Shown: positions 1 through 9,856, counted from the first letter of the stretch. The stretch is DNA of 32,173 nt from Tritrichomonas foetus (GCA_001839685.1 MLAK01000819.1:26758-58930), one strand, 5' to 3'. The notes: a model not told the origin generated them from the sequence alone. Numbers and translations are program-made.

Positions 1-1540
1 ACGATTATAATGTATTCAAAACAATAAGTATTTCTAAAAAAATTGCTTTTTTTATTAAATCGAAGAATATCTCAAAAATAAAAAGACAAAATCTTTTAAT
101 ATTTTGGATATATTATTTTTTAATTATGCTAATTATATGGAGAAAATATAAATAAAATCATAAGCGTAGAAGCATAGGTTGTGTACTTTTGTCAATATGA
201 GTACTATCGCTTTCCAACTGGTCAAAATTCATTGTCCAGTCTTTCGCAGCTTGCCTTGCCAGTGGAGTGACTGAGATTAGGTGATTTTACTGGCCCTAGC
301 GAGCCTTATATCAAATTTTTGTTTTTACAGATAGAGTGATTATCTAGAAAAAAAATATTTTTTCCTTCAAATTTTTATTATTCATATTTTTAATTCTTCA
401 TATTCTTAATTCTTCATGTGTAAAGAATTAACTATTCCTCTGCACTACAAACAAGTTTAAAAAACTTACGACCAAATTTGCTGTTTCTCAATAAAAGTAA
501 ATTAAGTTCGACAATAATTACGAATGAGAATTTATATGAGTAATCAATTATTTGAATGATATTGAATAATTTAAATCCTTCTCAATATTTTGAATAAGAG
601 GTCAATTTATGTGGAGTCGGCCCTTAACATTATTATTAACCAAATGAAGGTGAAATAATTCAGTCAAACTGGTGATTTGATACTCCGAGTGAATCATTTG
701 AATTTTAAAGAAATCATAATAATCAATCATAATTATTTGAAAATTTTGAATATTAAGAATTTTCTGATAAATACTCGGACATTATTGAATTTACTCGGAG
801 TATACTGAAACTACTGTATTATTTTCCTTCTCATTTGTTTCAATACATTCTCAAAATAATTCTTTTGTTTATGACAAAGCATTCAAATGAGAGGAAAATA
901 ATATTCCGCAAAAATTCGTTTTTTTGGGAACGGAATATCATGAAGAATTATATTTTTGTTATAGGCTCAGAATACTTCTCTTTAATCTGTATCTCTATTG
1001 CTGGAAATAACCGTTAATTTTTCACTCGAATAAAGCCAAAGAGATGAGATTATTTTTTTATCTATCATGTATTTTCGAATAATAAACTATACAACATTAC
1101 CCTGTTGTTACGAGTTTCTATACTGACATCTTTTCTTCGGTTAATTTTTTGTATTAAAACTAATCTTCAATATTTTTAAACGTTTTCGATTTAATCAACC
1201 AGAAATTGGTTAGAGAGTTATAGTCTTCTAATAAGCCAAGACTATAAACTTCCCAATTCATTTTTTTATGAAACCTCCATAACCAATAATCTTTTCTATT
1301 CAATTATCGTATTTATTCTTTCTCTTTGTTTCATCATAAATGCCAACTTATACTTGCTGTACAGAAAAGAAATTAATTCGACATTATAATATAGATACAA
1401 TCCATAATTCTTCCCTGGATTATTGATAAAAAATTTATGGTCATGAAAATCCGATTATTATTCAAAATCTGATTTGTGTGATTCATCGGATTATTTAAAA
1501 CAGAAATAATAGAATTAGAATTTCATGATGAAGAGGCTTT
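1..1540. other. Non-coding stretch, 3' of the 2H phosphoesterase gene
   Basis: About 1.5 kb with no open frame that looks like a protein. The only open stretch of any length (835-1017) starts at TTG and has AT-driven composition. A more structured, less AT-rich block lies at 217-303 and is listed separately. The rest is AT-rich sequence with homopolymer runs. Confidence 0.6.
217..303. ncRNA. Possible two-hairpin structured RNA element
   Basis: A block less AT-rich than its surroundings that can fold into two adjacent hairpins. Hairpin 1 pairs ACTGG (217-221) with CCAGT (236-240), extended by CAA (223-225) with TTG (232-234) across a T-T mismatch. Hairpin 2 pairs TTCGC (243-247) with GCGAG (299-303, one wobble) and, after an internal loop, GCCAGT (258-263) with ACTGGC (289-294). 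No known RNA family was recognised: the sequence motifs of U1, U2, U4, U5, U6, SRP and RNase P RNA were looked for by eye and not found. The strand is undetermined, and chance pairing is possible. Confidence 0.25.
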
Positions 1541-2527
1541 TTATTCGATATTATATCTAAAGTGCGTTTTATAAAAATCATCTGGATCATAAACAAATCT
1601 CTGGACGAGGCGGATTTCATTTGCAACAACAGATGGCATATCATCAGGTGTAAAGTTTTCAAACATATAAGTTGAATCAAATGTTCTTCCTTTTCCGACA
1701 TGATTTGGTCGCAGCATTGTAGCGTGGAAACTCTTTGAATCCTCTTCAACGAAACCAAATCCGTTGTCATTTAATTTAGAAACCAACAAATGTGTAAAGT
1801 TAGCCAAGCATTCAAGAAATTCTCCTTCTGGTTCAATATATAAAATTCGTGAATTTTTCTGAGAACCAAAAACAGAAATTCTAGGGAAAGTCATTATTCT
1901 GTTTTCACACCATTGGGTTTCTCTCATGGCCTCTTCAGTAAGCCGATTCACAAGTTGGAGTTCTTCATCATTTTCAATAACAAATAAAGCTACTGTTAAA
2001 TGCGTTCGATTAATTTGCCGACCATTTTTGACTCCCCATTTTTCGAGGACTCGTTTTGCAGCTTCTGTCCATTCAGGGAAGTTCGGAGCAAGAGGGAAAC
2101 ATACAAAATGCGTGTAATCAGGACGGCCGATAAAATAATCCAAATTTTTATATATCGCCTTTTTGGTGGCTTCTTGCTGGTATTTGAAAACCATTCGTCC
2201 GTTCTCTTGCGTTGGCGTGCAGTCACAAATTCTGAGGGGGATTGACGAATTTAATTTGAATTTTTTGACTGGAACAGAAATCGTGTTTGGCGGAAGCTCT
2301 TTCAATATATTTTTACTATTGAAATTTGTCATTTTTTCTTTTAATAAGTCATATTTTTCTCGTGACGGGATTTCAAATATCGCGATAGAATAATTATTGT
2401 GGTAATCTGAATGGAAAATGTAATAATCTAATGTGGCACCTTCAACTTCTGCGACAACTGCCTCAATTTGTGGTTTTCGTCCAAAGCATGGTTCGCTGAA
2501 GCACCGAATAATTTCTTGTTCTGACAT
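1541..2527 (-). CDS. 2H phosphoesterase of the ASCC1/AKAP7 type
   Basis: Predicted 328-residue protein. The C-terminal two thirds carries both signature motifs of the 2H (LigT-like) phosphoesterase fold: HLTV in RTHLTVALFVI and HATM in SFHATMLRP. The lead-in strand THFVCFPL closely parallels the THF.S.PL strand of human ASCC1 and AKAP7. The family acts on 2',3'-cyclic or 2'-5' RNA phosphodiesters or, in ASCC1, works with the ASCC alkylation-repair complex; which applies here is unknown. The first ~125 residues match nothing I recognise; ASCC1 has a KH domain there. The open frame extends to a TTG at 2542, but the first ATG is at 2527 and is preferred. An initiator-like TCATTCTTTTTT lies about 23 bases upstream. 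The stop is followed by AA, giving a TAAA context like the stop-linked polyadenylation signal of trichomonads. Confidence 0.75.
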   Translation of the reverse strand: MSEQEIIRCFSEPCFGRKPQIEAVVAEVEGATLDYYIFHSDYHNNYSIAIFEIPSREKYDLLKEKMTNFNSKNILKELPPNTISVPVKKFKLNSSIPLRICDCTPTQENGRMVFKYQQEATKKAIYKNLDYFIGRPDYTHFVCFPLAPNFPEWTEAAKRVLEKWGVKNGRQINRTHLTVALFVIENDEELQLVNRLTEEAMRETQWCENRIMTFPRISVFGSQKNSRILYIEPEGEFLECLANFTHLLVSKLNDNGFGFVEEDSKSFHATMLRPNHVGKGRTFDSTYMFENFTPDDMPSVVANEIRLVQRFVYDPDDFYKTHFRYNIE

Positions 2528-2540
2528 GTAATTCTGTGTC

Positions 2541-2552
2541 AAAAAAGAATGA
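2541..2552 (-). promoter_or_regulatory. Initiator-like element of the 2H phosphoesterase gene
   Basis: Reads TCATTCTTTTTT on the minus strand, a good fit to the trichomonad initiator (TCA+1 followed by pyrimidine/AT). It places the +1 A at 2550, 23 bases from the chosen ATG. This supports the ATG at 2527 over the upstream TTG. Confidence 0.45.
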
Positions 2553-3288
2553 AATTCAATGGTTTATGATTCCTTAAGTGGATCATTACTTTTTGATGTA
2601 TGAAATAAAATAGCCATCAAATGATGTTTTCTGATCATTTCAAAAAGATGAATTTTTCCCCAATGAGGTGTTTTTCGACAGTTAAATTAGGTAAATGTCA
2701 TGCGACTTTTTTCCCTAACAGCAGAATCGTAATTTATATTGAATAATACTTGGTTCAGTTTTCTAACATGAAGGAACCCAATGATCATGGATCTAGATAA
2801 TTCTGATGAAAGGTTCTCGATAAAACCTACATTTTAGTGAGTTTATTCGAGGGAATTATATTCTCGATTTGAAGTCTTAATGAGTCAACATTTCTAAATG
2901 ATATCACAATATATGATTGATAAATGAAAAATGATAATGATTACATCATTCAATCTGATGTTGATTTTATTAACTTAAATTTGATAAAATGGATTTGCCA
3001 CTCGTAAATCTTTTGGAATTTGAAATCCTTCATAAAAACGGAAATATAACCATAACTTTCATCTGGGATAAACGCCATTTAAATCGTCATCCTGTCAAAT
3101 TTCGCGAAAGTTTTATTCCGATTCATATTCAATTTTGAAAAAAATCAGATCGTGGTAGATATTTACAAATATGCAATTTATTCATCAGGAAATATTTTGG
3201 TAGTTATTCATTTTCACAAGAGTTGTTTAATTGTGAAATGAAAGGTCAAATAAAGGCCAAACGGTGACCAAATATAATGTGTTAAGGT

Positions 3289-3422
3289 GTTCTGGTTCTC
3301 TGGGACACTTCGACTTGGAGGAGGCGCGGCAAGTGAACATAGAAGATGGAGAGCCGCGGACTGGAGCCATGGTCATGCGTCAGCGCCTCATCTAATGGCC
3401 GAATGAGTCGAAAGGACCAGCA
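3289..3422. ncRNA. GC-rich, strongly base-paired island; candidate structured RNA
   Basis: About 135 bases at roughly 55% G+C inside sequence of about 30% G+C. Three perfect or near-perfect 7-bp helices nest in order: CTGGTTC (3292-3298) with GGACCAG (3414-3420, one wobble); TTCGACT (3309-3315) with AGTCGAA (3406-3412); GAGGCGC (3321-3327) with GCGCCTC (3383-3389). An inner CGCGGC (3325-3330) can pair with GCCGCG (3353-3358), partly competing with the third helix. This nested architecture suggests a folded RNA with an inner multi-branched or switching region. I did not recognise the family: no tRNA T-loop, no SRP, snRNA or RNase P core motif is evident. There is no run of T soon after 3422 on the plus strand to suggest a Pol III terminator. 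The strand is undetermined; the nested pairing holds on either. Confidence 0.5.
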
Positions 3423-3607
3423 AATTTACATCACATATACCAATTTGCAGTGCTAAAAAACAAAACACTTAGGTAAAAAAATCCTGTCATTGAAATAAAT
3501 GTTGGGTCATCTTCATTTCTTTCCACTTTTCAAAATGTATATTCAACATTTGAATGCATACAAAATTCAATTAAAATTCTTTATCACAATTACTAGTTTT
3601 CCATAGT

Positions 3608-3661
3608 CACTTTTTGAGACGAAGTCTATGAGAATCTTGGGAAATCACCACTCAAAAAGTG
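3608..3661. repeat. Inverted repeat built from the ACTTTTTGA motif
   Basis: CACTTTTTGAG at 3608-3618 and its exact complement CTCAAAAAGTG at 3651-3661 are separated by 32 bases. The arms contain the motif that recurs upstream of the ankyrin and pecanex genes. It could be a paired protein-binding site or a chance hairpin. Confidence 0.4.
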
Positions 3662-5089
3662 GCATATTGTGAATTGATTTTTTCGAATAGCCATTGAACC
3701 GCCAATTCCTTATGAAAAGTTTGAATATATATTAAAGTGATCAATTCGGAATTTAACACAAATCATTGATAAAAAGTTAACTCATGATATATTTTTTGAA
3801 TGATGAATATTCATTGTTTTTGAATTTTTTTCTATCATAGGAATATAAGTATCGTTTTCATTTATATTTTGAATGATAATTTCATTAAGCGATGATGTTT
3901 CTAAATGGAGCAAAGCAATCTAGTCGACTCACTTTTCTTAACTAAATCGATATTCACATCATGATAAAATTTTGTGATTTATAGGAATTTCCATTCGTAA
4001 AATTATTTTAAGTTTTGGCAAAATGATATATTGATGATTTTTTCTTTTATTTTCAAATCAGAGAGATATTATTATGAACAATGGTATCATGAGAAATATG
4101 TAAGAATATGATTTTCTCCCCGAAGTTTTAAAAACAATTTTAACTATATTAACTCAGGTTTAAAATGCAAGTTGATCAAGTTTGATTAAAATTGAAAAAT
4201 ATTTAATTTTAAATCATTTCGTTTTTTTCAAAAAAATAGTTTCATTTCCAGGCAATGATTAGAAAATATGCAATATAACATACATGCCAATTAACCACCT
4301 ATTCTAAAAAGTGCTCAAAGTTTTTTTATCTGATACAAAAAGTTCATCATTGATCAAACGACTCTCAACTAAATTATTGAATATTTCTGAAACTTCATAT
4401 TCAATGATTAATTGATTTTTCATTCTAACTGTGTCATGATTCACAATAATAATGGAATTTCATGATAAATAACAATCAACTTGATCTTGTGAATTTGAGA
4501 GAGGTCAAAAGAAATGCTTCACAAAAATTCGAATAGAATATTTTCAATAAATTAGTGATAATTTTTCAGAGATTTCATCATTTTTTTGAAATACGTATTC
4601 AGAAAAAGTATTTCTTCATTTTCTTATATGCCCTAATCAACCTTATTTGCGACACTGATATCAAAATAATGTAGGAATACATTTTTAGACCATAAATTAA
4701 AGATTTATTCTCATAAAATACTGATTATTATGGTATGGACCTTTATTCAAGAAATACTTTTTTGCAAATCTTTCACAAATTTTCTAAATCAATTCATTCT
4801 GTATTCTACTTTTTGAAATGTTTTATCACACAAAAATTCTATTATTTCCTTTCGATTTTTTGACTTCTGTTTGTCCGAATTAACAAAATTTGTGGTATCA
4901 CAATATTGAATCACATCATTGATACATTTCACAATTGACATTCTTACAAATCGACAATTTTTTTACATTCAACTTCACAAATTGTAAATTAATTCAATCA
5001 ACCTTTATAATATTCCACTTTTTCAGATGATTTCTAGAAACCCAAATGTTTTTTTGAATTGATAATACTTTTCCTATATTATCAAAACT

Positions 5090-5099
5090 TCATATTTTT
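5090..5099 (+). promoter_or_regulatory. Initiator-like element of the IBP39-like gene
   Basis: TCATATTTTT with the +1 A at 5092, 24 bases before the ATG at 5116. This agrees with the short 5' leaders of trichomonad genes. Confidence 0.4.
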
Positions 5100-5115
5100 T
5101 TATTATTTAGTACCA

Positions 5116-5904
5116 ATGGAAGATCTTAGCTGGTTTGAATTCGAGTTCGAATTAGATCAAGTTTTCAAAGACTATTCTTATACTCTTTCGCCGGAAGACA
5201 CAACACCCTCTTTGAATCAGAGTTATTCTTTCCATCACTTGCATCTTGAACAAGTTATAGCTAAGACCACATCTGAGTCCCCTATAACTTACACAATGAA
5301 TCCAAAGAAGAATTTGATCGATAACGTAAGTATATCTGAATCACAGAATTTGCATGAAACCACTTTCATCTTTCATGAAAACCCTCTTTTTGGTGGATTC
5401 TTTACACCTTTTACAAGTTCACTGAATGAGGTAATCAATCCAATGAAGCTAAAATTTCTTCCAGAAGAAATGTGGACAGATTGCTATATATCATTTGACA
5501 CCTTAAAAAAAGCTTATTTCTCTCAAAAATTAGGAGTTAAAGTTCGTTTCCAGCATAAATTATGGAATGCTCTCCAAATAACGAAAGAATTTCCAAATTT
5601 ATACCAAATGGTCGGAGCCATTTGGGTGACAGATACCATTTTCAAGGCTGATATGAAAATATTTGGACTTTTGATGAATTTACTCCACCCAAAACAATCG
5701 CTGTGTGTAAAGAATGGATCTTTTCCAACTCATGGCTTCAAAGAAGTTTCTGAAAATGAAATAGATAGAAAACAGCTGAAATTCCCAGGAGTCATGGATA
5801 ACATTGATCGAAACAGTGTGAAATTCTTTTACCATGAAGATGGGGCTTTCACTTTTATGAATAATCCCGACTTGGACAAGTGCAAATTTAAGAGAATATT
5901 GTAG
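5116..5904 (+). CDS. IBP39-like initiator-binding-domain protein
   Basis: Predicted 262-residue soluble protein. Residues about 115-215 (from LKFLPEEMW through VRFQHKLWNALQITKEFP and the VGAIWVTD.IFKADMKIFGLLMN segment to GSFPTHGFKEVS) resemble, from memory, the initiator-binding domain of the trichomonad factor IBP39. That winged-helix domain binds the TCA+1 initiator and links it to RNA polymerase II. The acidic, Ser/Thr-rich N-terminal ~110 residues are not recognised. The protein ends about 50 residues after the domain, so the C-terminal polymerase-contacting region of IBP39 may be missing or very short. The open frame continues upstream to a TTG at 5059; the ATG at 5116 is preferred because it gives MEDLSWF and has an initiator-like element 24 bases upstream. 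Family assignment is probable, not certain; a profile search with Pfam IBD would decide. Confidence 0.6.
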   Translation: MEDLSWFEFEFELDQVFKDYSYTLSPEDTTPSLNQSYSFHHLHLEQVIAKTTSESPITYTMNPKKNLIDNVSISESQNLHETTFIFHENPLFGGFFTPFTSSLNEVINPMKLKFLPEEMWTDCYISFDTLKKAYFSQKLGVKVRFQHKLWNALQITKEFPNLYQMVGAIWVTDTIFKADMKIFGLLMNLLHPKQSLCVKNGSFPTHGFKEVSENEIDRKQLKFPGVMDNIDRNSVKFFYHEDGAFTFMNNPDLDKCKFKRIL

Positions 5905-7126
5905 TTTTCATGTATGACATTATTTTTAAGAGTAATACAAGTGAATTTATTGACAATTAATTTTTTTGAATATCAAGATAATTTTATTTTCATTTTTTTA
6001 TATATAAACTATTTATCTCATTTTTTTAATTTTTGGGAAAGAAGTCATGAAACTGAATGATACACCATTCTATTTGTTAAAAATCCAAATTAATAATTTT
6101 ATATTTATTGAATATGTAATCGCATAAATGAAATCATATTCTATTGATACGTATATATCCTCAAACTGTCGTATTATTTTCTGGATTTAATGATTTTACT
6201 ATCAAAATCTGATAATCATTTTTGATTACTGACAATTTAATAAATAAGATCCACTCTTATTAGATATCTGAATATAAATGGAAGAAGATAAGAGACAATA
6301 CTAACATTTTTATTGATTTCATAGTGAAAGTTTTTTTGATTTTCAAAGTAAATTTTTATTAAAGACCAAAATTAGCATCAAATAATCAATATGTATATCT
6401 AGACAAGTAATAATTTCGCATGAGTGCACTTCAAATGCTATTAACTACGATATCAAATGGTTTTTGGAGTTGTCAATTGGCGAATTTGAATGACTTTGAA
6501 TATTATTCAAAATTTGTTCACATGTCTCTTAAAAATTACTAATTTTTCAATGAATTTTGAACACTTTTGAATTAATATATATGGTTAGAATTTGAATAAA
6601 AGAAAAAGACCAATGGCAAAGAATATTAATAACTCATTTAAGAGCCAAATTAACTTAGAAACAGATTTTTGGGCTGTTAGGAAACAATTCAGATGAAAAG
6701 AGAAAATTTCCAAAAATATGATTGAAATATTCTATGCGGTTTTCAATATTTGAAACAATATTACTCAAATATTTGAATGTATTGAAACTCAAGTGAGAGT
6801 TTTCGGAAACAGTCATAAAATAAAGGTAAAAGAGTTTTCTCAAGAATATTAAAACTGAATACAAAAATGGAATTCGTGAATATAATATTAAATTTTTGTA
6901 TTATTGGCTTAGTCATTTTGAGGAATAATATGAATTAGGAACCAATTTTCTATCATGTTAAAATAGATGTCTCAACACATTTTTCATCAAATCATTGGTG
7001 AAATAGCAAAATCTTCTTTGTTGTAATTGACCATATATAATAATATTTTATTTTGGTAAAAATGCAATACACTTTGTATAATAAAGGGTTATCTATTTTA
7101 TATAAGTCAAATTTCAGATATCTATT
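5905..7126. other. Non-coding stretch between the IBP39-like and HECT genes
   Basis: 1.2 kb, AT-rich, lying between the 3' ends of two convergent genes. A 69-codon open stretch on the minus strand (6655-6864) starts at TTG and shows no recognisable domain. I see nothing else to annotate. Confidence 0.6.
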
Positions 7127-8566
7127 TTATATAAAACCAAAACCTTCATTATTGTTAATACAGATCTGAAGGTTTTTCCGGATTAAATTTATATCTTTAT
7201 AGTCTGGTAATTGAAAAACATTAAAACAGGTATGTGACACGGGAAGAAGGTTTATATCACCAGAACGACTAATGATAAAACCTAATCCAGACAATCCCTC
7301 AACTGGTGAAATTTTGGAACCAGTCACAAATAATAAAAATTCTTTCTTTTGATTTTCATCTAAATCATTTTCAAACACTTCCCAAAACATTTGAATGGTT
7401 TCACTTTTTTTCGTGTATCCAGAAGTATAGCATGTACTGTCACGGAAACCTTTCCAGTCATATTCCCACTGTCCACTGATAATTATGTCAAGTTCCTCGT
7501 CTGTAAACATTCTGAGAGTTTTGGATCCGATAGCATCCCAAAATCCTTTTTTAAAATGATTAAAAACATTATTATAAGCTTTTAAAATAAATCTTTTCAT
7601 TTCAATAACATACATATCAACATTATTTTCGTTGACTTGAATTTGTGAACCATTTTTAATTAAAGGAACAGTTTTTACAATGTTTTCTTTTTCATCAAAA
7701 ATAGTAACATCAAAAAATAATGATAATGCATTAAAATCAGCTCTTTCTTTTAAGCATAAAATTGATTTTAATGATTGAATAACTTCAGGTTTAATTTCCT
7801 CAAGATCCCCTAAACGTATCATTGATTTCCTGAGCATTTTGTAAAGAAGCTGTGGAAATCTGACAGGAATAATAATTGAATTATGTATTGCAATTCCGAT
7901 TAACTTTCCACATAATTCATAATATTCGTAAAACTGGCAGATATTATCCAAATCATGATTATGGGAAATATTATCAGCATTGGAATTGAAAAATATGAAA
8001 TTTTGATATTTTTCAAAGTGTTTTGTTGAAAATATTTCTTTTGATATTAATGAAAAGAATTCTTTACTTACTCCACCTTGATCTCTCCCTTCTTCACCAA
8101 CAAATGTTACATGTATTTGTTTCATTAATTCACTTGGTTGAATCATTTTTAATTGTGTAATAGTATCTTGAAGTAAATGGTCTCTTCGAATAACAAAATG
8201 TAAATAACTTTTCGGTCCTTCTTCACACAGTATCATTAGTATTTGTGACTCACATTGATTTACTGCTTTCTTAAACTTCAGAGTTAAAAGGTTACTTTTC
8301 GATATATATGAAAATTCACCTTGAAGCATTTTTAAAACTTCAGATTCTGGATCAAGTAAATTAGTAAATTCTTCGTTTTGAAATTTTATGTATGGAATTG
8401 GTGTCGAAGAAATTTCATTGGCCTCACTCAGGTAAGAAATATGCTTTACCAAGGATTTCAATACTTCTGAATCTCTTATGGTAAATGTTTTTGAAAGTGT
8501 GGTGAGAATTTTTTGTGAATGCCCAACAACTTTTTCAAGAAACTCACAATATTTCGAAGCAATGTA
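7127..8566 (-). pseudogene. 3' part of a UBE3A-like HECT ubiquitin ligase, cut off by a mariner insertion
   Basis: Encodes the C-terminal ~479 residues of a HECT E3 ligase that takes ubiquitin onto a cysteine and passes it to substrates. The N-lobe shows FVGEEGRDQGGVSKEFFSLI and the C-lobe shows LPVSHTCFNVFQLPDY, with the catalytic Cys codon at 7226-7228, 33rd residue from the end as expected. The protein ends in GFGFI, typical of HECT tails. The open frame runs without interruption back to the TA at 8565-8566, where mariner sequence begins, and has no start codon of its own near the break; the first in-frame ATG is well inside. Together with 9857-10473 it forms one 684-codon gene if the element and one TA are removed, exactly in phase. 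The stop has a TAAA context. As it stands the gene is interrupted, although all catalytic residues remain. Confidence 0.9.
8565..8566. repeat. TA target-site duplication, left copy
   Basis: The TA next to the left end of the mariner element. The matching copy is at 9857-9858. Because the ends read TATAGGG on both sides, the duplication and the end of the inverted repeat are ambiguous by one TA. Confidence 0.8.
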
Positions 8567-8594
8567 TAGGGTGTCCGGTAATGTGATGTCACTA
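8567..8594 (+). repeat. Left terminal inverted repeat of the mariner element
   Basis: 28 bp, matching the right end at 24 of 28 positions; all four differences are consecutive at positions 13-16 of the repeat. It contains the short dyad GTGA-TG-TCAC. Confidence 0.85.
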
Positions 8595-8642
8595 AGTATA
8601 ATAAAGTCATTTCTAATAAGTCATTTTTTATTGATAAGTATT

Positions 8643-9653
8643 TCAAAATATGTAGTCTCCATTGGCATCAATAACTTTTTTCAGTCTATTTTGCCATTCT
8701 GCAAAAACTGAAAACAAAGTTTCCGATGGAATTTCATTGAAAATTTGGACTATTGTTTGAATCAAATGGCTTGGTGATTCAAAAACAATTCCTTTAACTT
8801 TTTCTTTAATAGTTCCAAATAAAAAAAAGTCGCTAGGCGCCAAATCAGGTGAATATGCCGGATGTGGAACTGATTCTAGTGAGTTTTCATTTATATATTT
8901 TTTGACAATTTTTGCCACATGAGGCTTTGCATTGTCATAATGAACAAATAATTTTTTATAATTATTCGAGTTTTTAAACTCAACAATTTTTGACATAATG
9001 GCTGTAATATAATATGCAGCATTAAACTTTTCATTTGGCGGCAAAACATCAATATGAATTATCCCATGAGGGTTCCAAAATACAGTCACCATAAATTTAG
9101 TGATCTGAAACCCTGGATTTTGAATAGTTGGGATTACTGAGTTTTCAGGAATCCATTGTGTATTGAAATCAGTCTTGGAATAAAACCAAGACTCATCTCC
9201 TGTTATTAAAAAGGTGAAATTAGTTTTTTGTTCTGCATTCAAAATTTTAAGAAGTTTTTTTGCCAATAAAACTCTATTGGCCTTTTGATTTTCTGTTAGA
9301 ATATGTGGCACCCATCGAAGATGCACATGTTTATACATTAATTTTGATGTTAAACGATCATAAATTGTCGATTTTGGTTCACCTAAAACATTAGCAATAT
9401 ATCGACACGATGAATGTGGAAATTCGGTTAAAACATCTAAAATTTTCCAGTCAAGAATATCATAACTTTGGCACTTTTTCTCTTTTTTCACAGGCTGTGT
9501 GTTTTGACTTCTGTTCAGTTCTGCCATGACTCGGTAGATTTGTCTTTGAGACAAACATTTTTCTTTCAAGACACTCTTCATTTCTTCATATATTTCTTTG
9601 CCCCTTTTTCCTTCAAGCTGCAGAAAAGTTATGATTGAATGTTGATCAATCAT
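8643..9653 (-). CDS. Mariner-family transposase (DD34D), intact
   Basis: 336-residue cut-and-paste transposase, the usual mariner length, opening with a true ATG at 9653. The N-terminal ~110 residues form the helix-turn-helix DNA-binding region that binds the terminal repeats. The linker holds WVPHILTENQ, the mariner WVPHEL-type motif. The catalytic triad is visible: D153 in TGDESWFY, D240 in HYDNAKPH and D275 in YSPDLAPSDFFLF, with 34 residues between the last two, which defines mariner. There are no stops or frameshifts, so the protein may be active. The leader between the right end and the ATG is about 200 bases. The transposase stop lies about 48 bases inside the left terminal repeat. Confidence 0.95.
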   Translation of the reverse strand: MIDQHSIITFLQLEGKRGKEIYEEMKSVLKEKCLSQRQIYRVMAELNRSQNTQPVKKEKKCQSYDILDWKILDVLTEFPHSSCRYIANVLGEPKSTIYDRLTSKLMYKHVHLRWVPHILTENQKANRVLLAKKLLKILNAEQKTNFTFLITGDESWFYSKTDFNTQWIPENSVIPTIQNPGFQITKFMVTVFWNPHGIIHIDVLPPNEKFNAAYYITAIMSKIVEFKNSNNYKKLFVHYDNAKPHVAKIVKKYINENSLESVPHPAYSPDLAPSDFFLFGTIKEKVKGIVFESPSHLIQTIVQIFNEIPSETLFSVFAEWQNRLKKVIDANGDYIF

Positions 9654-9828
9654 TTTTTAATAAACGTGCATCGTGTACGTTTATAAATTATTCTTTTTTT
9701 TTATGAAAAAGATTCTTTATCTCTATTTTCAGTCAAGAGAAAAAAAAATTGTTTTCAAAATTTTTATGTTAACATTGCATAGTTTATTATTTATAAATAT
9801 AATGTATTGATTTCACTTCTAATGTGGG

Positions 9829-9856
9829 TAGTGACATCACGCCTCCGGACACCCTA
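9829..9856 (-). repeat. Right terminal inverted repeat of the mariner element
   Basis: Reverse complement of the left end except for the four central bases. The outer edge is next to the TA at 9857-9858. Confidence 0.85.

Larger units (their letters stand above)
2553..5115. other. 2.5-kb gene-poor region
   Basis: No convincing protein-coding frame. It contains the GC-richer paired island at about 3289-3422 and an inverted repeat at 3608-3661 (listed separately). It also has copies of the motif ACTTTTTGA at 2588 and 4808 on the plus strand. The remainder is AT-rich and unremarkable. Confidence 0.6.
8567..9856 (-). mobile_element. Complete mariner transposon, 1290 bp
   Basis: Bounded by 28-bp terminal inverted repeats. 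Both ends read TAGGGTGTCCGG, then four differing bases (TAAT left, AGGC right), then GTGATGTCACTA. It is flanked by TA duplications and carries one intact transposase gene on the minus strand. Size and organisation match the mariner family, of which Tvmar1 is the trichomonad example from established knowledge. It sits inside the coding sequence of an AZUL-HECT ubiquitin ligase gene, in the same orientation as that gene. Intact ends and an intact transposase frame suggest a young copy. Confidence 0.95.

Noticed and set aside
835..1017. 60-codon open stretch on the plus strand
   Set aside because: Begins with TTG, has no recognisable domain, and its composition is what AT-rich non-coding DNA produces.
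1495..2393. Several short open frames on both strands over the 2H phosphoesterase gene
   Set aside because: They overlap a well-supported gene in other frames and encode nothing recognisable.
3346..3456. 36-codon frame beginning ATG GAG AGC CGC inside the GC-rich island
   Set aside because: Very short and without a recognisable motif; the base-pairing of the same segment explains its composition better. It is kept in mind as an alternative to the RNA interpretation.
6655..6864. 69-codon minus-strand open stretch
   Set aside because: Starts at TTG, has no domain, and its composition is typical of non-coding AT-rich sequence.
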